A DNA stretch of 64,000 nucleotides from Hymenobacter edaphi (GCF_003258365.1 NZ_QHKM01000013.1:1-64000), one strand, 5' to 3'. Numbered from the stretch's first letter, positions 51,669-60,751 are shown. Notes: generated from the sequence alone by a model not told the origin. Numbers and translations: made by a program.

Positions 51669-52397
51669 ATGAAAATCATCTGCGTTGCCAACCAGAAGGG
51701 CGGCATTGGTAAGAGTACCCTCATCACCGTGCTGGCCGGTGCCCTCTCGGCCGACTATGGCTACCGCGTGCTCGTGGTCGATGCCGACTCCCAGCAAACC
51801 CTGGCCGGGGTGCGCCTCACCAACGACCAGCCCAGCGTGGACCTGGAGCGCGAAGCCGGCACGCTCGCCGAGCCGGCCTTTCCCTACGCGCTGGAATCGG
51901 TGGGCATGGGCCAGGTGTACGACCGGCTCGACGAAGTCAGCGACGACTACGACGTGGTGTTCATCGACGTGCCCGGCCGCTCGGATGACACGGCCATGAT
52001 TGACGTGCTCAGCGGCGCCAACGTGGTGCTCGTGCCCGTGGGGGCCTCCGATGCCGAGCGCCTGGCCACGATTTCCTTTATGCAGCTGCTGCAGGAGATT
52101 TCCCGGCTTTCGCGGGAGCAGGGGCTGGACTTCCAGTTCTTCGGCGTGCACTCGCACCGCACCAACCTGAAAGAGGAAAAGGACATGGACGAGTTCACCG
52201 ACGCGCTGGGCCTGCCGCGCCTGCAGGCTTCGCTGCGCCAGCTCGGCTGCTACAAGCGTCTCTCGACCCGCTACAGCTACCTCAACCCGGCCTACCGGCG
52301 GGCGGTGGGGGCCGATGCCTCCGTGGAAGCCGAAGTGCGCGCCCTGTGCGATGAGCTGATTGCCCGCGCCCAACTCACCTCTGAACTCATATCGTAA
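51669..52397 (+). CDS. parA: ParA-type partition ATPase
   Basis: The ATG at 51669 gives 242 residues; the frame is open further upstream only because the repeats lack stops. It begins with the deviant Walker A KGGIGKST (NQKGGIGKSTLITVLAGAL), then VVDADSQQT and VFIDVPGRSDD. This small ParA without an N-terminal DNA-binding domain is of the type Ib kind. It drives plasmid segregation together with a DNA-binding partner. Its stop overlaps the next gene by one base (TAATG). Confidence 0.93.
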   Translation: MKIICVANQKGGIGKSTLITVLAGALSADYGYRVLVVDADSQQTLAGVRLTNDQPSVDLEREAGTLAEPAFPYALESVGMGQVYDRLDEVSDDYDVVFIDVPGRSDDTAMIDVLSGANVVLVPVGASDAERLATISFMQLLQEISRLSREQGLDFQFFGVHSHRTNLKEEKDMDEFTDALGLPRLQASLRQLGCYKRLSTRYSYLNPAYRRAVGADASVEAEVRALCDELIARAQLTSELIS

Positions 52398-52879
52398 TGG
52401 CCAAGATTCAACGCCTGAAAATCTCCACGGACGAAAAGATGTCCATGCTGCGCGGGCAGCCCGGCCACATGCCGGCCGCCCCAACTGCGCCTGAGCCCGC
52501 GGCCGCCGCCCCGGTGCCCGTAGCGGCCCCGGAACCAGCAACGGTAGTTGCTCCGCCAGTAGCAGCCGCTCCAGAAGCTGCTGCAGCACCGGTGTTAGCG
52601 CCTGCGCCACCCGCCAGACCGCAGCCGGCCGCGGTAGCCGCTGCGCCCAAGAAGGGGAGGGGCCGGCCCCCGAAAGTGCAAGCCCCCGCTCCCGTAGAAG
52701 GCAGTTCCTCGGGGCTGCAGCCATCTCTGATTCGCTTGGAAGGAGAAACCCAGCGGGCGGCCCTGGCTTACATCCACGAGGAGCTGATGCACCACAGCCG
52801 GCGGGTGTACCTGAAAGAGCTGGTCGACGAGGCGGTCAACTATTACTTGCAGCACGGCCCGCCCGCCAAAGGCAGGTAG
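52397..52879 (+). CDS. small ParB-like partition partner
   Basis: The 160-residue protein has a short N-terminal basic part, a long Ala/Pro-rich linker (residues about 25-80), an AT-hook-like KKGRGRPPKV and a C-terminal ribbon-helix-helix-like segment (QRAALAYIHEELMHHSRRVYLKELVDEAVNYYL). It resembles the small centromere-binding adaptors of type Ib partition loci and is translationally coupled to parA. Binding to the repeats upstream is inferred. Confidence 0.75.
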   Translation: MAKIQRLKISTDEKMSMLRGQPGHMPAAPTAPEPAAAAPVPVAAPEPATVVAPPVAAAPEAAAAPVLAPAPPARPQPAAVAAAPKKGRGRPPKVQAPAPVEGSSSGLQPSLIRLEGETQRAALAYIHEELMHHSRRVYLKELVDEAVNYYLQHGPPAKGR

Positions 52880-52911
52880 GGGAGGGGGGGAGCGCACCGG
52901 CAAGCGGCCCG

Positions 52912-54381
52912 CTACCAGCGCAGCTGCGAGTTCACTTCAGTAAAGGCGTCCTGGGCTTCGAGTTGCTGCTTTACCTCTTCGTAGGTGCCTACCCGCAGGG
53001 CGGCGACAAACTGCTGGGCACCGCTTAGCATGCGGATGTACAGGCTCGGGTCCGATTGCCGGCTCAGGCGGCGCAGCGCATCCAGGTAGGCTTCCCGGGC
53101 CCGGGTGGTGACGATAATCCGGCACTGGCCGGCGCTGACCAGCTCGGCGTTCATCATCAGGCGGGCCAGGCGGCCGTTGCCGTCGTCGAAGGGGTGCACC
53201 TCGCTGATTAAAAACATCATGAACATGGCCCGGGCCAGCGGGTCCGTCAGGCCCTGGCACAGGGCAAAGCCTTCGTGCAGAGTGCCGCGCACCAGCTCGG
53301 GCTCCACGAAGTTGGTCAGGCCGGCCTGGTTGGCGTATTCTTTCCACTGGCCGGGCCGCTTGTCGGGCCGCGCCCGCATCAGCTGGCCGTGGCGCCGCTG
53401 CAGCAGGGCCAGCAGCTCTTCCGCCGAGCGGGGCACGACGCGCATCTCGGCCGGGTTGCTGCAGAGTTGATACGTGCTCAGCACATCGTGCGAATCAGCG
53501 TGCCGTCCGCCCACCGCCTGGCCCGTTTCCACCATCCGGTGCGCCTCGTCGACCTGGAAGACCGTGCCCTCGATGAAATTGGAGAAGTATGCCTCGAAGA
53601 ACGCCACCGTGTAATACGCCGGGGCCACGGGGGCCGGGTCCACGCGCTCCGGCAGGGCCGTGGTGCGCAGCGCCCCCGCGAGCGTGGTAAACAAGGCCAC
53701 CCGGCCGGCATCAAAGGGCAGTCCCAGGGCCCGGGCCCGCGCCACCGGCGAGGAAAGCACCTTAATCGAGTGGGTGGTGAGCAGCGCGCCCACAATGCGC
53801 TGCAGCGCGGCCAGCTCATCGGGCCAGTTCAGGGCCGTGGCCACGTCGCGGGCCTGGTCGCGCAGGGCATTTAGGCCCGCTTCCCCCCGCACGCGCAGCA
53901 CCATCTCCAGCCGCTCTTCCACGGTCTCGATGGGCAGGGCCTTGCTGACGCCCCCCTTGCGGACGCGGGCCGGCTGCAGGTTTTCCAGCAGCCCCCGGGC
54001 CTCCGATGCGAAAAGGATGTCGCCCCCCCCAAAGGGAGCATCGCCGGGCTGGGGCCCGGGCCCTTCGAGCAGGTGCACCGTCAGGCCGGGCAACTCAACG
54101 TTGCGCGTGTATTTGTACGTCAGAAACAAGTGCCCATCGCCCGTGGGCTGGCCTTCGAGCTGGGAGCGGTGGCTGATAATGGCCCCTGGGAAAAGATGCT
54201 GGATAATGGGCAGCCAGTTCTTGCGCACTAACACGGCCGGGGGCGTTGTCAAATCCGGCGAGTAGATACGCGGCGCTACTTCGCGTAGCTCCTCCCGCTG
54301 GCGCGCCTGCCGAATCCGGCGGTTTAGCGCCGGGTCGGACGTGCCAAACACCAGCAACGGCCACTGTACATTTTTTTCCAT
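52912..54381 (-). CDS. Fic protein with AbiEi-like N-domain and internal inhibitory motif
   Basis: The 489-residue protein begins with a winged-helix region like AbiEi antitoxins (LREVAPRIYSPDL, LFPGAIISHRSQLEG, VELPGLTVHLLEGPGP; residues about 20-145). A middle segment has the inhibitory motif SNFIEG (267-272), matching (S/T)xxxE(G/N), and the Fic motif HPFDDGNGRLARLMMN lies at 396-411. Having the inhibitory helix in the same chain makes it a class II, self-inhibited AMPylase or de-AMPylase. It is convergent with the parA operon. The function on the plasmid is unknown; a link to conflict systems is inference. Confidence 0.88.
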   Translation of the reverse strand: MEKNVQWPLLVFGTSDPALNRRIRQARQREELREVAPRIYSPDLTTPPAVLVRKNWLPIIQHLFPGAIISHRSQLEGQPTGDGHLFLTYKYTRNVELPGLTVHLLEGPGPQPGDAPFGGGDILFASEARGLLENLQPARVRKGGVSKALPIETVEERLEMVLRVRGEAGLNALRDQARDVATALNWPDELAALQRIVGALLTTHSIKVLSSPVARARALGLPFDAGRVALFTTLAGALRTTALPERVDPAPVAPAYYTVAFFEAYFSNFIEGTVFQVDEAHRMVETGQAVGGRHADSHDVLSTYQLCSNPAEMRVVPRSAEELLALLQRRHGQLMRARPDKRPGQWKEYANQAGLTNFVEPELVRGTLHEGFALCQGLTDPLARAMFMMFLISEVHPFDDGNGRLARLMMNAELVSAGQCRIIVTTRAREAYLDALRRLSRQSDPSLYIRMLSGAQQFVAALRVGTYEEVKQQLEAQDAFTEVNSQLRW

Positions 54382-54563
54382 TAAGAGGCCGCCGCAGGCT
54401 GATGGCGTTAATTATTTACTGTTAAAGCGACAATTTCGGCTTTTATTTTCGATTAACGGCAGTTTGGCACGGTAAAATAGCATAGGCGTATTCAATTCTT
54501 AAGCCTGTTTGCAGGCACTGGCATGCGTCGGCCCCTTCTATGCCCTTGAGTGCCGGCCAGGAT

Positions 54564-55289
54564 TTATCGGATGTTCCATGCGGCGCAGTTGGGCAGGGCG
54601 GCGGCGCTGAGGCCGAGCCGGTAAGTGGTCAGGGGGTTGAGCGTGGCCCGCAGCCGGGCGGCGCCTTTTTGGTCAGCCTGTTGCTCCAGCACGGCCCCCA
54701 GCACGGCGCGGGCACGGGGCGGGGCTTGGCCAAGGGCCAGTTCCACGAGGCGGCTGCGCCGGGCAGGGGAGAGGCCTTTGATAAAGCGCTGCACCCGGGA
54801 GAGCACCTCGTCGGGCCGGGCGTCAGGAATGCGGCGCAGGTCGCGCAGCACCTCCAGCCACTGCAGCAGCGGCACATCGCTGGCCTGCTCCGGGGCCGGG
54901 CGCACCACGAACCCCATGCGCGGGGACCTGGTGCGGCGCGGCTTGGGAGTGGTAACCTGGAGCTGAGCGGGCACCTGGGTGGTTAGGCCCAGTTGGTTGT
55001 AGAGCGCGACGCCGGTGGGATAGGCTGCCACTTTGCCTGCTGGGGCCGTCAGCGTGCGCATCACGGCGCCCTCAGAAGGCTTTAGCGTGCCAAAGCGTCC
55101 CGTTTGCGGCCGGTAGTACTGCCCTTTGGCGTAGCGGGCCAGCAGTCCTTCCCGGCTCAGCCGGCTCAGGGCCGCGGCGACGGCACCGAACTGCGCCGGC
55201 TCTGTCACCAGGTCGGCATAGGTCAGCAGCTCGCCCGGCGGGTAAGCCAGCACCTGCTGGCGGACGCGCTGCATAATGGACTCGGACAT
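54564..55289 (-). CDS. AbiEi-like antitoxin (DUF6088 type), orphan
   Basis: The ATG at 55289 gives 241 residues. The N-terminal winged helix (QQVLAYPPGELLTYADLV, VAAALSRLSREGLLARYAKGQYYRP) and RFGTLKPSEGAVMRTL match DUF6088-type type IV antitoxins, which regulate their own promoter. The gene normally precedes an AbiEii nucleotidyltransferase; here the 180 bp downstream are empty and the next gene is the Fic protein. A 42-bp perfect palindrome lies just upstream of its start. Confidence 0.82.
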   Translation of the reverse strand: MSESIMQRVRQQVLAYPPGELLTYADLVTEPAQFGAVAAALSRLSREGLLARYAKGQYYRPQTGRFGTLKPSEGAVMRTLTAPAGKVAAYPTGVALYNQLGLTTQVPAQLQVTTPKPRRTRSPRMGFVVRPAPEQASDVPLLQWLEVLRDLRRIPDARPDEVLSRVQRFIKGLSPARRSRLVELALGQAPPRARAVLGAVLEQQADQKGAARLRATLNPLTTYRLGLSAAALPNCAAWNIR

Positions 55290-55322
55290 GGGTAACGCGG
55301 GAAGTGGCGGGGCAGAAGTACG

Positions 55323-55364
55323 AAACGATGTCAAGTTTTTACATGTAAAAACTTGACATCGTTT
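55323..55364. promoter_or_regulatory. 42-bp perfect palindrome, operator of the antitoxin gene
   Basis: Two 21-bp arms meet without a spacer: AAACGATGTCAAGTTTTTAC at the left end (55323-55342) and its mirror at the right (55345-55364), with ACATGT at the centre. It lies 33 bp before the AbiEi-like start and overlaps the stop of the HTH gene upstream by two bases. Antitoxins of the AbiEi family bind inverted repeats in their promoter. Confidence 0.8.
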
Positions 55365-55656
55365 AACCGGCCGGTGTTCCTTTCGAGGGTGGCTGAGTGG
55401 CCCCTTGCACTTCGGCCAGCACCACGGCGATAATGTCGTGCACGGGCTCGTCGAGCAGGTCGGCCACGCGCAGCAGCTCGGCAATGGTGAGGGTAGAGGG
55501 GTCAGCCTCGCGCTGCTTAATGGTGCGGTAGGTCATGCGCAGGTGCTCCATCAGCTCGCGCTCGGTGAAGGTGAAGCGGCCGTGGCGCAGCAAGTCGGTA
55601 AAGCGGCGCGGCGCCCTGGTGGCGTCATCGGGGGACAGTGGGGGAGGGGAAGGCAT
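55363..55656 (-). CDS. small HTH protein (XRE-like)
   Basis: The ATG at 55656 gives 97 residues. FTERELMEHLRMTYRTIKQREADPSTLTIAELLRVADLLDEPVHDIIAVVL is a helix-turn-helix of the XRE kind, with Pro-rich ends. It lies between ardC and the AbiEi-like gene, all on the minus strand, and could regulate either. The frame is open upstream of 55656 but the added residues look non-coding. Confidence 0.6.
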   Translation of the reverse strand: MPSPPPLSPDDATRAPRRFTDLLRHGRFTFTERELMEHLRMTYRTIKQREADPSTLTIAELLRVADLLDEPVHDIIAVVLAEVQGATQPPSKGTPAG

Positions 55657-55743
55657 AGGCAGCAAGAGAGTAAAGCAGTAAGTCGGGGGCTGCGGGACGA
55701 TACCCCACCGCCCCCGGCCCCGCCCGGAACCGGACGAGGCGAC

Positions 55744-55764
55744 AAGGTCAAGGTCAAGGTCAAG
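55744..55764. repeat. short tandem repeat, AAGGTC x3.5
   Basis: Three and a half copies of AAGGTC lie between the HTH gene and the ardC stop, just after the ardC 3' end. The repeat is short and could be variable in number; no function is seen. Confidence 0.6.
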
Positions 55765-55766
55765 CG

Positions 55767-57062
55767 CTACTCCGGCACCTGCTCGAAGGCAGCGAAGTGC
55801 GGGTTCTGCTTCGCCTCCTCGGCCAAGGTGCGTTCCTCCCACTCCGTTATCTGCCGCATGATGTTGGTCAACCAGCGGCCCAGGCGGGCGGGGTCGGTTT
55901 CGGCCAGAATCCGGCCCGTGGCCGTGCGGCGCTGCTCCTCGGTAAAAGCGGGATGTTCCAGCAGGCGGGTCAGCTCAATGCGCTGCGTGGCAATGACGAC
56001 CGTGGTCAGCGAAGGCAGGGTTTCCTGCCCCAATACCACCGGCGGCAGCGTGGGCAGCGCCGGGCGGGGCGACAAGGCGCCAGCCTCCACCCGGGGCGCT
56101 GGCTGCGCTTCCTCGCTGGCCACGACCTCCGCCGCGGCGGCGGGAGGCGTGCGCATGGGGTCGGGCTCGGTTTCGTCGGGGGTTGCGTTGCCGAGAATCA
56201 GCTCGGCGGCCCGCTGGGCGCGGCTGGCGGCCTGCACCACCAGCTTCTTATCCCCGCGCAGCTGCTCCAGCCAAAACTGCAGGTAAGCCGCGGTATTTTC
56301 CAGCGTCGCGCTGGGGTCCAGCCCCGCGTGACCACACAGAAAGGCGGCACCCATCTCGGCCGTTAGCTCCTCGCGGGCGTAGCTAGCGCGGCCGCTCGGG
56401 CGCAGGGCTTCGGCCAGGTCGGGGCGGTCCAGGCGGCTGGGGTGGCCGGTGGCGTGGGTCAGCTCGTGAAACAGGGTCGAATAGTAGGCTTCGCCGCTAA
56501 CGAAGGTTTCCGGACGGGGTACGCTCACGAAGTCGGGACCGGGGGCGTAGTAGGCCTGGGCGCCGCCGTGCTCGATGCGGGGGCAACTCGCCCAGTTGGC
56601 GACCAGGGCTTCGGCCGCGGCCAGGGGCTCGTGGGCGCGGTCCCGGGGCTGCTCGGGCAGGACGATGTCCACGCCTTCCACGTCATCGATGGAAAAGACG
56701 GTGTAGTACTTGATAAAGGGCGTTTTCTCTTCCTCACCGGTTTGCTTGTCGGTGCGGGTCGTGACATTGTAGTAAATCACGGGCATGCCTTTGGCGCCCT
56801 TGCGGATGTTGCCGCCCAGCTCCCGGGCCTGCCGGAAGGTGAGAAAGAACGGCGTGCCGCCCACCAGGTGCAGCAGAAAGGCGTTGATGCCGGTATAGGC
56901 CCGCCCGCTGACGTAATTGCGGGGCAGCCCGTAGGCGGCATGCCAGGGCTTGCGCCAGGCAATCTGACCGGATTCGAGAGCGGCAATGACGCGGTCCGTC
57001 ACAATCTGGTACACGTCGGGGCGGGTAGTTTTTTCGGCGGTGGGGCGGGCTTGCTTTTTCAT
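55767..57062 (-). CDS. ardC: ArdC-like antirestriction protein
   Basis: The 431-residue protein has an N-terminal ssDNA-binding domain (DVYQIVTDRVIAALESGQIAWRKPW, YVSGRAYTGINAFLL, RQARELGGNIRKGAKG) and a zincin domain with LFHELTHATGHPSRLD (HExxH at 199-203) and EELTAEMGAAFLCG. ArdC protects the transferred strand against restriction enzymes in the recipient. The C-terminal tail (about 310-431) is variable. It lies among the leading-region genes of the transfer half. Confidence 0.9.
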   Translation of the reverse strand: MKKQARPTAEKTTRPDVYQIVTDRVIAALESGQIAWRKPWHAAYGLPRNYVSGRAYTGINAFLLHLVGGTPFFLTFRQARELGGNIRKGAKGMPVIYYNVTTRTDKQTGEEEKTPFIKYYTVFSIDDVEGVDIVLPEQPRDRAHEPLAAAEALVANWASCPRIEHGGAQAYYAPGPDFVSVPRPETFVSGEAYYSTLFHELTHATGHPSRLDRPDLAEALRPSGRASYAREELTAEMGAAFLCGHAGLDPSATLENTAAYLQFWLEQLRGDKKLVVQAASRAQRAAELILGNATPDETEPDPMRTPPAAAAEVVASEEAQPAPRVEAGALSPRPALPTLPPVVLGQETLPSLTTVVIATQRIELTRLLEHPAFTEEQRRTATGRILAETDPARLGRWLTNIMRQITEWEERTLAEEAKQNPHFAAFEQVPE

Positions 57063-57243
57063 CGCTAAGTAAGGTCTAAGTGACTGTTTCTAAAACCGTT
57101 TCCTTACTTATTAAACGCAAAACAAGGGCTTATTGTTGCTTTTATGACAACAATTTTCCATTTATTTGCAGTCGCCAAACCATTTTTTCCCCACTGCCCC
57201 TGTCCCTGGATTTAGGCTGCTGTTCCGCTGTTAGAATGAAAAA

Positions 57244-57282
57244 CAGAAGTGCCCGACAGGAACGGGCTGTCGGGCACTTCTG
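57244..57282. terminator. perfect 16-bp hairpin
   Basis: CAGAAGTGCCCGACAG (57244-57259) pairs exactly with 57267-57282 across 7 bases. T-rich flanks are weak (TTGTTGG). It lies between ardC and the small minus-strand gene and would end transcription of the latter. Confidence 0.75.
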
Positions 57283-57299
57283 CTTGTTGGAGACCCGAC

Positions 57300-57515
57300 T
57301 TATTCGGACCTACCGAGTTCCTGCTTCAGGCATTTGAGCAGGCTCTCCCGGGAGGCTTCGCCAATCTGTAACTGGCCTACCCCATCGTAGAGGTAGAAAA
57401 ACACGGGGTCGGCTTTGCTGACTGCCAGCAGCCAGGATTCATCGGGCAGGTGGGGCGGCAGCTGCAGCAAGGGCGTGTACGTGTCGCGAATGAGTTCTAA
57501 AAGTATCCCCTTCAT
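57300..57515 (-). CDS. hypothetical small protein
   Basis: The ATG at 57515 gives 71 residues (MKGILLELIRDTYTPLLQL... KADPVFFYLYDGVGQLQIGEASRESLLKCLKQEL). An ATG at 57560 is possible. A beta hairpin followed by a helix seems likely. No family is recognised. It is followed by the hairpin at 57244-57282. Confidence 0.5.
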   Translation of the reverse strand: MKGILLELIRDTYTPLLQLPPHLPDESWLLAVSKADPVFFYLYDGVGQLQIGEASRESLLKCLKQELGRSE

Positions 57516-57929
57516 GTCGGGGCAAAAACCAGAAAAATGCCGGTGGCCGGTAAATAGCATAGCGGGGTAATGGCGTGGAAAAGAATGCAACGAGGGTTCC
57601 GGGACGGCCGCAAAAGCGGCGTCCGGGAAATGACAGCCCGACCCGTCGGCTACAGGCAAGCCGCGGGCAACCGCAGCAGCTGCGGGGGGTGTTTACCAGA
57701 AGGTTGGATTAGCTTCGATGCGGACCCACGAACAGGGCCGGGCGCTCGGAAATCGGCAGCGGCCGTCGAGCAGCGGGTGCCAGGGTCCGGCTTGCTCGCG
57801 GCAGCACGGACGGCGCATAAAAAGATGTAAACCCTGTATTCGTCTGCATGGGGAGCAGCTTGCTATGCCCGCAAAACTAAAGAATCAGACCATATTTTCG
57901 GGGAATTTCCTAGGCTAGCCGACTACCTG
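57516..57929. other. gap without a supportable gene
   Basis: About 410 bp between the small gene and the toprim gene hold overlapping open frames on both strands without domains. No promoter element or clear repeat is seen. Confidence 0.4.
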
Positions 57930-60209
57930 CTACCGCTCGGGCCCGGCAGCGCGCTCGGTTAGGGCATTGGCCCCTATGCCGCTAGGCGCCAGACGGTGGC
58001 GCTCGGCCCGGTCGCCGGAATGTTCGTGCAGCTGCACGCCGGGCTGGCGGGCCACGTCGTCGAGGGCGGCACTGGCCCGGGCCAGGTTGGGCTGGTCGAG
58101 CCGGTAACTCACTTCAATCTCGCTGTGGCGCTGGTGCGTGGCCGGGTCGGTGGCCGAGCGCAGCGAGCCGGTATTCAGGCCGCCTTCGCGCAGCTGCTCG
58201 GCCACGGCTTCGGCCCGGCCGGAAGCACCCGCCCGGGGCTCGGGCTCGTCAATGCGGACGATGGCTGTTTTGCTAACTGACTGCTCCGGGGGCAGGGCGG
58301 CCAGCTGGCGGCGCTCGGCCTGCTCGGCGGCGTCTTCCCGCAGCGTTACCAGCGGGGACTTGTCGAGTGCATCCAGCGTCTGGCTCAGCTGACGCAGGCC
58401 GCCGGGGGTGGCATGGGGCTGGTAGCGCACGTCGAGCTCGCTGCGGAGCTGGCCACTGGTGGGGTCTGCTTCCGCCCGCAGCTCCACCTGCGCGCCGGCC
58501 TTGCGCAGTAGCTCGCGCATCTGCTGGGCCTGGCTGGGGGTAGCCTCGTCCGCCGGGGTAGGTTCAGTCACCGTGAGCTGGACCGCGCGCTGCAGCGCCG
58601 GGTCGCCGCCGGCCGCGGCTACGGCCATCGTTGCGACCTGGCGCTGCTGCTCAGCCTCGCGGCGCTGAACTTCCGGGGAGCTGGCTTCCTGCTCCCGCCC
58701 GGCTTCGCGCTGCTGCGCCTGCTGGCGCTGCTCTTGTTCCTGGCGGGCGCGTTCCTGGCGCTGCTGCTCCTTGGCCAGCTCGTCGGCGCGGGCCTGCTGG
58801 GCGACCTGCTCGCGGTTGAGGCCCTGGCTGAGCAGCTCCAGGTCGCGGTTGAAATCCTTGCTGATGGCGTACTCGGTTCGAATGAAGTTCTCGGGCTGGC
58901 GCCCGGGCTCGTGCGGCTGCCGCTCCAGCTGCCCGCGCTGCGTTTCGCGCTGGGCGTGGAGCGTGCGGGCCAGCTCTTCGAGGGCCTGGCTGTCGGCATT
59001 GGGTACGACCAGGCGCACCACGGTCTGCTGCCGGGTGGCCCGCTGCACCTCCAGCGCCATGGCTTCATCCGCCGAAGGCCTTAATTGCTGCACCTGGGCG
59101 ATGAGTTGGGTCAGGTGTTCGGTGCCCTCGGCGCGGGTGGCGTGGTGAAACTCGACGCGCAGGGCTGTGTGGTACTTGCCGGCGGCTGTCGCGTGCCACT
59201 CTACCGGGCGCGGCGCCTCGTCATAAGCGACCTGGCCGTCGGCCACCTCGCGGGCGCGGCGCGGGGCCTGCAGCTCGTTGAGGTAATTGATGTTGAAGCG
59301 CCGGCCAGCCGCGTCGTTGTCGTTGGCCAGCACCACTTCCTGGGGCTCCTGCTTGTCGATAAGCTTTTGAATCAGCTCCACCTGCCGCTCGGTGACGGTG
59401 CCGCTGGTAGCCACGTAGAGCGTGTTGGGCTGCCCTTCGGCGCCGCGGTGGTGCAGCTGGTGGTAGCTCATGGCGTCGACCGGACTTTCCGACACGACCA
59501 GGCGCTGCACCGGCGTATCCTTGCCCTCTGTTGGGTGCGATACCCATACCCCGGTCTTAGGCAGCTGCAGCAGGTGTTTATAGTCGTCGTTGCGCTGTTC
59601 CACGGTGGCAATGCCGTGCTCGTTGTAGAGCGGAAAGGCCGTGTTGCGGAAGTTACCCTGCTGGCTGGTGAACACCCGCCCCTGAAAAGCCGGGCTGTCA
59701 ATGGTTTCATCCGAGAGGTGGCGGTGGTGCAGGTAGCTGCGGTCCGTCAGCGCGGCGTGGGTGCCCATCACGGCGGCGACGAGCCGGGCCCGGCGCTCGG
59801 CCTCGGTTTCCACCTCCGCCGGCTCGCTGGGCCTGGGCGCGTAGGCCGTAGAGGGGGGCAGTGGGGGAGAGGTGGCCGCCTGCATTCCCTGCTCCGGCTC
59901 GCCCAGGTACTGGCGCAGGGTCTGGCGCACCTGGCCTAGCGTCTGATTTTCGCGGGTTTTTACGAAGTCGATGATGGAGCCCGCATCCCGGTCGTCGCCG
60001 GGGTTCAGGTACACCTGGTGGTCGCCTTTGCGGGAAACGATGAGCATCTCGCCGTCCTTTTCCAGCTGGTGCCAGTGGCCACGGGGGCCGGCTTTTTTCA
60101 CGTCGTAGCCGTGGCGCCGAGTGGCGTAGTCTACCAGGTCAATGGATTGCTTGAAGCGGTCGAGCTCCTGGGGGTTGTTTTCGCGCGGAGTAGGAGAGGC
60201 TGCGGGCAT
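57930..60209 (-). CDS. toprim-domain primase-like protein
   Basis: The 759-residue protein has an N-terminal DUF3991/zinc-ribbon-like part (SIDLVDYATRRHGYDVKKAGPRGHWHQL), residues 15-105, and a toprim domain at about 150-310: VVSESPVDAMS (Glu241) and VVLANDNDAAGRRF (Asp297, Asp299). The remainder is a Gln/Arg/Glu-rich coiled coil followed by two repeated alpha-beta units (DPTSGQLRSELDVRYQ; DPATHQRHSEIEVSYR). Such proteins (TraC/primase-like or relaxase-linked) act in plasmid replication or transfer priming. The role is inferred from the toprim domain. Confidence 0.82.
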   Translation of the reverse strand: MPAASPTPRENNPQELDRFKQSIDLVDYATRRHGYDVKKAGPRGHWHQLEKDGEMLIVSRKGDHQVYLNPGDDRDAGSIIDFVKTRENQTLGQVRQTLRQYLGEPEQGMQAATSPPLPPSTAYAPRPSEPAEVETEAERRARLVAAVMGTHAALTDRSYLHHRHLSDETIDSPAFQGRVFTSQQGNFRNTAFPLYNEHGIATVEQRNDDYKHLLQLPKTGVWVSHPTEGKDTPVQRLVVSESPVDAMSYHQLHHRGAEGQPNTLYVATSGTVTERQVELIQKLIDKQEPQEVVLANDNDAAGRRFNINYLNELQAPRRAREVADGQVAYDEAPRPVEWHATAAGKYHTALRVEFHHATRAEGTEHLTQLIAQVQQLRPSADEAMALEVQRATRQQTVVRLVVPNADSQALEELARTLHAQRETQRGQLERQPHEPGRQPENFIRTEYAISKDFNRDLELLSQGLNREQVAQQARADELAKEQQRQERARQEQEQRQQAQQREAGREQEASSPEVQRREAEQQRQVATMAVAAAGGDPALQRAVQLTVTEPTPADEATPSQAQQMRELLRKAGAQVELRAEADPTSGQLRSELDVRYQPHATPGGLRQLSQTLDALDKSPLVTLREDAAEQAERRQLAALPPEQSVSKTAIVRIDEPEPRAGASGRAEAVAEQLREGGLNTGSLRSATDPATHQRHSEIEVSYRLDQPNLARASAALDDVARQPGVQLHEHSGDRAERHRLAPSGIGANALTERAAGPER

Positions 60210-60309
60210 AAGAGTGATAGGAAAGGGTACAGAAACGGGTACAGACCAGCCGCACCGCCGGCATCCGGGGTGGGGAGTACATCCTGAAGGCAGTAGGGAA
60301 GAAGAGGCG

Positions 60310-60705
60310 CTAGCTCACCAGCTGCTCGTGGGCGGCCAGCTGCTCGCGCAGGGTAGCCAGCAGCGCGGCGTCGGAAAAGAGATAGTGCTCGCAGAGCTGG
60401 CCACCTACCGGCAGGCGCACCAGCTCCGTCTCAAAGCCGAACACCCGCAGGTGTTTCTGTACGAGGCGGTATTCCTCGCGCTGCAGGCTGCCCGTTTTCA
60501 GGCCGACGCTGGTGGTGTAGGGAAAGCCAAAGGCATTGCAGGTGGCGCGCAGGCCCCCGTGGGGCAGGCTGCGCAGGCGCAGCTGCACGTAGCGCCGGGC
60601 TTCGTCGTAGGGGATGGCCAGGGCCGGGTCGGGCAGCAGGCGGGCCAGGGAGGCCGCCACAGGCGCGGGTTTCGCCTTGGGGCGGGAAGCAACGGTAGCA
60701 GGCAT
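60310..60705 (-). CDS. HTH-like plasmid protein, family copy B
   Basis: This 131-residue protein belongs with those at 9846-10214 and 60752-61168. It keeps PDPALAIPY, YVQLRLRSLPHGGLR, the turn with PYTTSVGLKTGSLQREEYRLVQKHL and the C-terminal FSDAALLATLREQL. It lies 100 bp upstream of the toprim gene on the same strand, which may place both under one promoter. Confidence 0.65.
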   Translation of the reverse strand: MPATVASRPKAKPAPVAASLARLLPDPALAIPYDEARRYVQLRLRSLPHGGLRATCNAFGFPYTTSVGLKTGSLQREEYRLVQKHLRVFGFETELVRLPVGGQLCEHYLFSDAALLATLREQLAAHEQLVS

Positions 60706-60751
60706 AGCAAAAAGGGCAACGTGGGAGCGAAAAGGCTCCGGGGCCTTTCCG

